Assembly: GCA_029747015.1 (NCBI GenBank)
Contig: JAKOGI010001975.1
Location: 91,679-155,678 of the forward strand
From: Carnegiea gigantea
Lineage: Eukaryota; Streptophyta; Magnoliopsida; Caryophyllales; Cactaceae
Length of the DNA: 64,000 nucleotides
Direction of reading: 5' to 3'
The position numbers and the translations under genes are program-made. How positions within the stretch are numbered: position 1 is the stretch's first letter; every line of letters begins with the position of its first letter. Below the pieces are notes generated by a model, which was not told the DNA's origin, searched no databases, and saw nothing but the letters and a program-made list of their open reading frames with translations. Shown here in pieces: positions 55,523 to 64,000 of this stretch.

Positions 55523-58500
55523 CTAGATGATTTGATATTGGCCTATGCAGGTATTGAGTAGTCTAAGATTGGTTTGCCAATAGTCTATGGTTTTTTCTAA
55601 ATCATGATGCTGGCAAGCTAATTGATGATACTCATGTAACCATTTTGTATAAAAGTCTTTAAAATCTATTGAGGCTATATGATTGCATAAGCTAATGGTT
55701 AATTTTTCTAGTTGTTTATTTATTTCTTGCAATTCCTTTTGATCATTATTGAGTCGTTGAATGAGGTCATGTTGTTCTAATTTATACCAGTATTTTGGAT
55801 TGTTACATTCAATTACATTAATTTGCTTTGTTATTGAAGCATTTTGTAATAAAGGTAAATCGTTTTGATAAAGAGAATTGATAAATTTGAATGATATTGT
55901 AGTGTCCATAATTTCCGTATGTACACCTATCTGATCTACTTTAAATGGATAAATTTAAGTAAGGAAAGGAGTTCCAAGAATAACTTCTTGACTCATATTC
56001 CATACTAAAATGAATGAATTTTTGAAACAATATCCTTGATTGCATATATAAGCATTAGATAATTTATACTTAACTTGTAATGCCATACCATTAGTAGTAT
56101 GGAGTCGTTCGTTTGTCCGTTCATAATATATTGAGGGAATTAATGTTTCTTGAATACAATTTTGATCTGCACCACTATCTAATAGTGCAATAGTATTGCA
56201 TTCAAAATTATCTTTAATTTTAAGAGTAATAGGAATATACCATTTTTAGAAATTTATTTGATTAATAGTGGAAACAAATTGTTGATCTGAAGAAGAGCTG
56301 TTCTCAATGAATGATAATATTGTTTCTAATTCCAAATTTTTATATAATTCCTTAATTTGTTTCTTTAATTTATTAACTTCATTTTTTAAGTCTTGAATGT
56401 TAGCTGGTTTTAAAATATTTGGAATTCTACGTGTTTCAAATTTTTGGTTGGTGTTCACCTTATGAGGAGGTTCTAAAGAGTCTTCTTTTATGAGTATACT
56501 TTTGAGTTTTTGTAAATACTCTTTCCGTAATGTGGTATCTTGAATTTGTTCAATTAAATCTAATAAAAATTTTTTTTCACTATTATTAGTAGTTATGACA
56601 TTAATACACTTATAGCATAATCTTGAAGACTCATTACCTAATGAGTATTCACTTGAGTCACTTTCTAATTCATTAATAACATTATTTTCATAATCAGAGG
56701 AGGATGATGAATTTTCCGATTGATTAGGCGTATCTTTGAGTTCAAATAAAGTAATTAATTTTTCTTGAATGTCTGGATGTTCTGCACAGATTTCATTGAG
56801 TTTCTTTTTAACTTTACAATTTGTTACATAGTGGCCTAATTTACCACACTTATGACAAGTATTAGTATTATCAGTTTTTCTTTTTGGAGTAGGCTTTTCA
56901 GGACTTAATTTTTTATAAGTTGAATTTCTTGTAGTATATGGTTTCTTCTTATTAATTTGAGTTTTTCTTCGTTTTTTGACAGATGGAGTTTCTAACTTTG
57001 GAAGACAAAAGGCCTCACAAAAAGAACCTAACTCTTTTCGCTTGGCAGCATTATCTGTTGAATATCTGGCTTGTAATTTTAATTCATTGCATAAAGAAAT
57101 TCCTTCCTTTTTGATAAAGCTTAATAATTGACCAAACGTAATTTGTTCGAATGGAATAGGGCTTTTACCAATGAGTTCGCTTAATTTATTGAATATTCGT
57201 TGAGAAAACAAGGATGGTAATCCTGAAATGAATTTTTCTTTCCAATAGGGTTGACGACAGTCTTCCCTTTTTAATAGATATGTTAAAAATGTATCTTTAT
57301 ACCAATTGTAATCTTCGAGAGTTGGATATCTTAGATTTGTTAAAAGAATATCTGTTGCAGCAGTAATATCTTTTGGACTTCCAAGAAAATTAGTAACTAT
57401 TGTGTAAATTAATGTTTCTATATTATCAAGTTGTCCTTAAGAATTAGTATGAGTTTGGATTTTATTACGTTCTTCTTCTTGAATATAATTCTCCCACCAA
57501 TTTTTGAGTATACTAGTGAATCCAGAGATTAGTAAATCAAAAGATTGTAAATCTGTTACACGTTTAGTTGAATAAGCTATATAAGTAATTAACATTCTTT
57601 GGAGTGTTATGAATATTTCATGGTCACAACGACCATCAATATTCCATTCATATATTGAATCACCAGTAAAGTTTTCAATAATTATTGTTTTAGCACTTTC
57701 AAGGTAAAGATCCAGAGGGGTTTGCTTGGAATAATATAGAATTTCTTTTTTATATATTTTATTAATATTTTGAAACTCATCATCTGATAGGGATAAATCT
57801 TTTTCTAAAATATTAATTGTATTGTTAGTTGAATTGTGGGTGGAAGTTTCCGCTTCTTTTAATTTTTCATCAACCTTGGAAATTAAAGGAGTACTAGTAT
57901 CTGAGAGTTCTAATTTATTTGAACGTCTTATTTTGAATAAGGGTTTTGCAATATCATCTAAGAAGCTTGGCTTATCTTTTTTAGTATCATTAATATCTGA
58001 ATTTTCTAACTTTTCAATTAATGAATCAATTTTTTGTTTTTTTAACAATTGCTTCAACTTGAGTAGAGACCATATTGACTTGTTAAGACACTGTATGTAA
58101 TACTTGATTTGTATAATTATTTTGATGATATACCTTTTTAATATCACTTAGCATTACTTGACTATTTTCTGGATCATTTCTACCTATTTTGAATGGGACT
58201 GCTGGAATATTACCTTCAGGGGTATTTAATACGATTTCATGTAATGGAGGGGTAAAAGAAGTAAGTATTTGACCGTTTAAGAGGGCCCATTTGTTTGCAA
58301 AATTAATATTGGTATTTATTTCTTTAACTTGAAATGGGTCTGGAAGTTTATTTTCTAAGGCAAACATAGCTCACCAATTAAAGAAAGGAATATTGACTTG
58401 GTGTCTTTCCAGGAATGAATACCATTCTTGCCTAATGAATGCTTGAGCTTTTAAATCAAAGTGTGAAAGGAACCATTCTCTTTTGACTTTGTTTTTTATT

Positions 58501-59615
58501 GAATTGAAATCTTGACGTAACTAATCTTTGTTGATTGCAAAAGGTGTTGAAATAACATTTATTGAGGAAAATGATGGAGGCTGCATAGTTGAGTAGGTTG
58601 GGGAACCTACAGATGAAGTAACTTCATCTATTGGCTCAGCTATGGGAGCTTTGTAATTAATCTTTTGGGTGTCTTCTTTATCATTTGAATAATCATAACT
58701 AGTTGGCCAAGAAGGCATTGAATATGAAGTTCGAGGGAGTTCTAAGTTGTCTAATGATTTTGAAGATAAACTGCGTTCTTTAGCTGAATTAAATCTTATT
58801 AGTACTCTACCATCAGGCTCTTTTACGATTTGTTGAATATTCTTTTGAGCAATATTTCTTGGTGGCCTGGTATTTTGAATTATAAATTCTTGAGGAATGG
58901 TGATTTCGTTCCATTTTAATAATTTAGGGGTAAAGGTAGTAATATTATCGGATTCAACTTTTAGTAGTATGGTTTCATCTAGAGTAGGTTTTAATAAACA
59001 TTTTGGATTAAGTTGAGATGAAAGTAGCTTGAAATATATTCTGCAAGTAATAGCAAAATTTCTGAAAAGTTCACGAAATTGAACCTTTAAATCATTTTGA
59101 ATATTAGGAAGATGGATATCTAGAACTAAGGCATCCATGATCCAAGGATCCTTTAAATCTGCTGAATAATTTGGGTAACAATTAAAGTATATGGGACCAT
59201 TGCAAATATTAGTTTGAATCATGGCTAATAACGAATCCTTGTAACGTATTAACCTATTGTCTCTTAAGGCCATGAATATAGGACAATCTAACCCTAATCG
59301 TGTCAAAGGTTTGAGTGCAATTTGAATCATGCCAAAATGAATGTATCGATACTTTTCTTGATATCTTTTAATAGCAATTTTTGAAAGTAGTTTAATAGTT
59401 TGAAATTCTTCATCTAAACTAAAGGTTTCTTCATGATCTTTTATTGATAAAGCCGTATTGAAATTAAACTTACCTATTTGATAAATCGTTTCTATCTTTT
59501 GTTTAGGAATTTTCCAATTAGCTACATCAATTTGACTACTAACTTCCCTACTGTTCACCACATTTGAGTTTTTACTACTACCTAAACTAAGACGATCTCT
59601 AACCCAAGAGGCCAT
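55523..59615 (-). pseudogene. ORF1 polyprotein MP-CP-zinc knuckle-PR (U9)
   Basis: MP open from ATG 59615 to a Tyr-to-stop at 58521, including the whole 30K-like domain. Further stops at about 58369 (Trp), about 57436 (Gln, shared with U3) and 56246 (Gln). Frameshift in the 58040-58100 region. CP core 57211-56250 open with knuckle 56816-56857 (CHKCGKLGHYVTNC). Residues after the knuckle turn into type-B sequence, with the SSSDQQFVSTINQ block, before returning to type A protease (DSGAD near 56175). Ends CIGQYQII. Confidence 0.8.
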
Positions 59616-59769
59616 CTGAGTTACGTTGGAACACTTAGCTAAGAGTCATGCACATCCTACCGGGACCACTGGGACCACCTCACCTGGGCTGACCAACGGA
59701 CTTACTGGGGCTAACCAACAGCTGACCAACGCTAGCAACGGCGCGACACTACCTAAGGGCACCTGCTTG

Positions 59770-59781
59770 GCTCTGATACCA
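59770..59781 (-). other. tRNA-Met primer binding site (U9)
   Basis: Minus strand TGGTATCAGAGC, at the same inverted junction seen at 21178-21189. Confidence 0.85.
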
Positions 59782-60144
59782 CGAGGAGCAGGATCTTCCC
59801 AATGCCTTTTGGCAAAGAAAAAAGCATATCATATCACTTCCTTATGAAAAAGATTTCTCCAAAAAAAATATTCAACAATCAAAAAAGAAATTTTATTAAT
59901 CGTTTTATGTATCTCCAAATTTCAAGATGATTTATTTAATAAAAAATTTCTTCTTCGCATAGACTGCAAATCTGTAAAAGAAATTCTCCAAAAGGATGTT
60001 CAAAACATTGTTTCTAAACAAATTTTCATCCGCTGGCAAGCTATTTTATCTGCCTTTGATTTTGACATTGAATTCATTCAAGGTAAAGACAATTCTTTAC
60101 CAGATTTTTTAACACGAGAATTTTTACAAGGATCACATCATTAG
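59782..60144 (+). pseudogene. Fragment: RT linker joined to RNase H C-terminus (P2)
   Basis: Same composition and same out-of-frame join as the P1 copy; RNase H remnant ends with the stop at 60142-60144. Confidence 0.75.
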
Positions 60145-60175
60145 CCCTTGACAAAAACTCAATCCTAACATGCAC

Positions 60176-61517
60176 CAAATTTTATAGCCTATTCCAAATG
60201 TCGTATCCTCAAAGTTCTTACAGGAAAAGACTGGCCTACTACATATACTACCAAATCCTTTTCTGTTCCATTCAATCCGTCAGGATATCACTATATTGAT
60301 TATCAAAATGCTTGGTATGAAACATTTCTCTACCGACCATTCAATCATTCTTGGTTCATGAGTTTTGATACAAGACCTGAAATTACCTTTCCATTATGGT
60401 TTTATGAATGGTGGACTATCTATGGTAGTCTGCAAATCATATGGCCAGAAGAAGTCAAAAACTCATTTCAATTTTATTCCACCTACGCCACAAATCCTCT
60501 GGACCTCACGGAAATCCTATTCCATAAGAAATTCGGTATTCCATGGATTTTTTGTTGGTCCTTCAGTATTGTGCAATATTATCCACCACCGGCATCATTC
60601 TCTCTAGTCAGGGACTATAAGATCAAATGGTGGGAAAAATTTGCAGTTCACAAGTTTTGCTCCTTAAACGTTGTTCAAGCCAAACTGCTGTATACACCAC
60701 AATCAATGATTCCAACCACACCTTCAACCCCTCAAATGAATAAAGAACTCCTTGAATTCTGTAAAAAGGAAATAGAAACCTTATTAAAAAAGAGATTAAT
60801 TAAACCATCTAAGTCCCCTTGGAGCTGTGCAGCATTTTATGTTAATAATCAAGCTGAAAAGGAGCGAGGTGTACCTTGTTTAGTTATTAATTATAAACCT
60901 TTAAACAAAGTATTACAATGGATTCGATATCCCATTCCTAATAAACGTGACTTACTCAATCACTTATATGAGGCAACAATAGTCTCAAAATTCGATATGA
61001 AAAGTGGTTTTTGGCAGATCTAAATTAAAGAGGAAGATAGGTATACGACAACATTTACTGTCCCATTTGGACATTATGAATGGAATGTCATGCCCTTTGG
61101 TTTAAAGAACGCACCTTCGGAATTTCAAAACATTATGAATGATATTTTCAATCCTTATACTCATTTCACAATAGTATATATAGATTATGTTCTCGTCTAT
61201 TCCAATAGTATTGATCAGCATTTTAAACATCTTCATACCTTTTTACACGTTATAAAAAGGAATGGATTAGTTGTAACAGCACCAAAGATGAAACTATTCC
61301 AAACCAAAATTAGATTTTTAGGACACGATATCTATCAAGGCACTATACGCCCAATCGCTAGGGCAATTGAATTTGCAGATAAATTTCCAGACGAAATCAA
61401 AGATAAAACTCAACTACAACGTTTTTTGGGTTGTCTTAATTATGTGTCCGAATTCTTCCCAAAATTAAGGCAGTTTTGTGAGCCTCTCTACAAAAGATTA
61501 CGAAAGGATGCTCCTCC
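60176..61517 (+). pseudogene. ORF2-RT in-frame fusion with dead RT (P2)
   Basis: ORF2 core open to the RT fusion joint at about 60735, then to the stop at 61021. Catalytic box at 61177-61188 is YIDY. An ATC-to-ATG change at 60358 gives this copy an in-frame ATG (MSFDTRPEITF) that P1 lacks, making a 221-codon ORF2-RT frame. Confidence 0.8.
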
Positions 61518-61522
61518 TGGTA

Positions 61523-61534
61523 TGGTATCAGAGC
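61523..61534 (+). other. tRNA-Met primer binding site (P2)
   Basis: Plus strand TGGTATCAGAGC, followed by the GC-rich segment up to 61702. Confidence 0.85.
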
Positions 61535-61702
61535 CAAGTAGGTGCCCTTAGGTAGTGTCACGCCGTTGTTAGCGTTGGTCAGCTGTTGGTCAGCCCCAGT
61601 AAGTCCGTTGGTCAGCCCAGGTGAGGTGGTCCCGGTGGGGTGGTCCCAGTGGTCCCGGTAGAGTATGCATGACTCCTAACTAAGTGTTCCGCCGTAACTC
61701 AG

Positions 61703-63804
61703 AAGGCCTCTTGGGTTAGAGATCGTCTTAGTTTAGGTAGTAGTAAGAACTCAAATGTGGTGAACAGTAGGGAAGTTAGTAGTCAAATTGATGTAGCTAA
61801 TTGAAAAATTCCTAAACAAAAGATAGAAACAATGAATAATCACATAGAAGATACTCAAAAGATTTATTACAAAACTCCCGTAGCTGAGCCAATAGATGAA
61901 GTTACTTTATCTGTAGGTTCCCCTACCTACTCAACTATGCAACCTCCATCATTTTCCTCAATCAATACTCTTTCAACACCTTTTACAATCAACAAGGATT
62001 ACTTACGTCAAGATTTCAACTCAATAAAAAACAAAGTCAAAAGAGAATGGTTCCTTTCACACTTTGATTTAAAAGCTCAAGCATTCATTAGGCAAAATTG
62101 GTATTCATTCATGGAAAGACACCAAGTCAATATTTCTTTCTTTAATTGGTGGGCTATGTTTGCCTTAGATAATAATCTTCCAGACCTATTCCAAGTTAGT
62201 GAAATAAACACTAATATTAATTTTGCAAAAAAATGGACCCTCTTAAATGGTCAAACACTTACTTCTTTTACTCCTCCATTACAAGAAATCGTATTAAATA
62301 CTGCTGAAGGTAATACTCCAGCAGTCCCATTCAAAATAGGTAGAAATGATCCAGAAAATAATCAAGTATTACATACCGTGTCTCAACAAGTCAATATGGT
62401 CTCTACTCAAGTTGAAGCAATTGTTAAAAAACAAGAAGTTGATTCATTAACTGAAAAATTGGAAAACTTTGATATTAATGATACTAAGAGAGACAAACCA
62501 AACTTCGAAGATGAAATTGCAAAACCTTTATTCAAAATAAGACGTTCAAATAAGTTAGAATCTCCCTCTGTCAAAAAACGAAGAAAAACTCAAATTAATA
62601 AGAAGAAACCATATACTTACAAAAAATTAAGTCCTAAAAAGCCTACTAATACTTGTTATAAGTATGGTAAATTAGGCCACCATGCAACAAATTGTAAAAT
62701 TAAAAAGAAACTCAATAAAATCTGTGCAGAACATCCAGTCATTCAAGAAAATTTAATTACCTTATTTAAACTCAAAGACACACCTGATCAATCAGAAAAT
62801 TCGTCATCTTCATCTAATTATGAAGGCAATACTAGCAATAAACTGGAAAGTGCGTCCAGCATTGAGTCCTCAAGACTAGGCTATAAGTATATTAATGTCA
62901 TAACTAAGAGGAAATTTTTATTGGATTTTGTTGAACAAATTCAAGATACCACATTACGGAAAGAGTATTTACAAAAACTCAAAAGTATACTCATAAAAGA
63001 AGACTCTTTAGAACCTCCTCATAAGGTAAGCACCAACCAAAAATTTGAAACACGTAGAATTCCAAATATTTTAAAACCAGTTAACATTCAAGACTTAAAA
63101 AATGAAGTTAATAAATTAAAGACACAAATTAAGGAATTATATAAAAATTTGGAATTAGAAACAAGATTATCATTCATTGAGAATAGCTCTTCTTCAGATC
63201 AACAGTTTGTTTCAACTATTAATTAAATAAATTTCCAAAAATGGTATATTCATATTACTCTAAAAATTAAAGATAGCTTTGAATTCAATACTATTGCATT
63301 ACTAGATAGTGGCGCAGATCAAAATTGTATTCAGGAAGGATTAATTCCCTCTATATATTATGAAAAAACAAAAGAACGACTCCATAATGCTAATGGTACG
63401 ACATTACAAATTAGGTATAAATTATCTAATGCGTATATATGCAATCAGGGATTTTGTTTTAAAAACTCATTCATCCTAGTACAAGATATAAGTCAAGAAG
63501 TCGTTCTTGGAACTCCTTTCATGACTCAAATCTATCCATTCAAAGTAGATCAAATTGGTGTGCATACAGAAGTTATGGGAACAATAATATCATTCAAATT
63601 CGTCGTCCCTATTTATCAAAAAGAGTTATCTTTATTACAAAATTCCTTCACATTAAAACAAATTAATCTTCTTCACGAAAAGAAAAAACATATTCAATGT
63701 TTAAAAAATGAAATTATTTATAAAAAAATTGAAGAAAGGTTATAGCAACCCTCTATTCAAAAGCAAATACACGAACTTTACGAATTGTTTAAAACTGAAG
63801 TATG
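61703..63804 (+). pseudogene. Type-B ORF1 N-terminal part: truncated CP and PR (P2)
   Basis: The usual start ATG is AAG here, and the Trp-to-stop is shared with P1. The junction ATG at 61832 heads a 464-codon frame with the CP-core deletion and the CYKY knuckle. Several residues in the first ~150 codons (NISFF, LPDLF) match U5 rather than P1, suggesting local conversion. Protease DSGADQN near 63309, after a stop at 63224; frame lost at about 63805. Confidence 0.8.
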
Positions 63805-64000
63805 ATCTGATCATCTCATTATCACAACATCACAAAAAATTCACTATAAGCCCTTCTCAACCTCCTTCTCTCAAAAACCTTGTACTCCAACCTTGTATCA
63901 AGTTTATTAATTCAAATCAAAGTAAGTTTTTATTCATCTCCCTTCCTCATTTCAATTCTGTTATTTTAAATTCGTTTTAATTAGCATTTCAAAAATTATT
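63805..64000 (+). promoter_or_regulatory. Viral leader with splice donor (P2, partial)
   Basis: Leader sequence without a TATA box, donor GTAAGT at 63922-63927, cut by the window end. Confidence 0.65.

Larger units (their letters stand above)
53580..59781 (-). mobile_element. Pararetrovirus unit U9 (type A1 with a type-B patch)
   Basis: About 6.2 kb. MP-CP-PR and ORF2. The 56246-56560 stretch matches type B rather than type A, so the unit is a recombinant. The part right of 58693 duplicates U3. Contains an error-like patch at 54709-55062. Confidence 0.8.
59782..64000 (+). mobile_element. Chimeric plus-strand pararetrovirus block P2 (continues past window)
   Basis: Same order and same joints as P1, offset by 38,592 bp throughout. 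Shared lesions include the FWQI-stop and the YIDY box. It runs to the end of the window within the leader after the splice donor (63922-63927). Confidence 0.8.

Noticed and set aside
3877..64000. LTR retrotransposon (Ty3/gypsy) interpretation
   Set aside because: The tRNA-Met primer site and protease-RT would fit, but there are no LTRs and no integrase, the units are head-to-tail with one control region each, and an MP of the 30K type and an ORF2 are present.
1..64000. CRISPR array, bacterial operon or tRNA/rRNA gene
   Set aside because: No regularly spaced short repeats with unique spacers, no bacterial gene signals, and no structural RNA genes were recognised on either strand.

Overview
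The window is plant nuclear DNA. It has an AT-rich flank with microsatellites and no genes, followed by about 60 kb of tandem and inverted endogenous pararetrovirus copies (Caulimoviridae). The identification rests on: a sequence complementary to the 3' end of initiator Met-tRNA (TGGTATCAGAGC) repeated at unit boundaries; a polyprotein in the order movement protein, coat protein with a CX2CX4HX4C zinc knuckle, aspartic protease (DSGAD), reverse transcriptase (YIDD) and RNase H; a second, unrelated ORF2; and no LTRs. A second ORF behind a petuvirus-like polyprotein, plus a TA-repeat junction, fits florendoviruses best. The host species cannot be named from the sequence.

Layout. 1-3180: host flank with a diverged ~1.1-kb direct duplication, each copy carrying its own small inverted-repeat insertion. 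3181-3860: long (TA)n/(TGTA)n microsatellite. 3861-21189: three head-to-tail minus-strand units, U1, U2 and U3. 21190-25519: plus-strand chimera P1. 25520-31108: minus-strand RT-bearing unit U5. 31109-59781: minus-strand units U4, U6, U7, U8 and U9. 59782-64000: plus-strand chimera P2, a near-identical copy of P1 exactly 38,592 bp away, running off the window.

The units fall into complementary types, and no copy here has a complete gene set. Type A1 (~6.2 kb; U3, U4, U6, U7, U9) has MP-CP-PR plus ORF2 and no RT. Type A2 (~5.5 kb; U1, U2, U8) is the same with about 250 MP codons removed. Type B (U5, partly P1/P2) has PR-RT-RNase H plus a different ORF2, but lacks MP and the CP core. In type A the RT-RNase H block is replaced by a ~100-residue helical domain, and ORF1 stops at the same codon in nearly every copy. 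This points to inherited, mutually dependent genome components (a split or bipartite pararetrovirus) rather than random decay.

The units share one control region: a cluster of TGAGTCA (bZIP-type) motifs, a TATA box, a leader with a strong splice donor, a tRNA primer site, and a polypurine tract after ORF2. Two copies carry a different GC-rich leader joined exactly at the splice donor. All polyprotein copies carry nonsense or frameshift lesions, mostly C-to-T or G-to-A, as expected for old, methylated, silenced inserts. Several ORF2 copies are still open. All unit assignments come from reading the sequence by eye; no alignment or database search was run.
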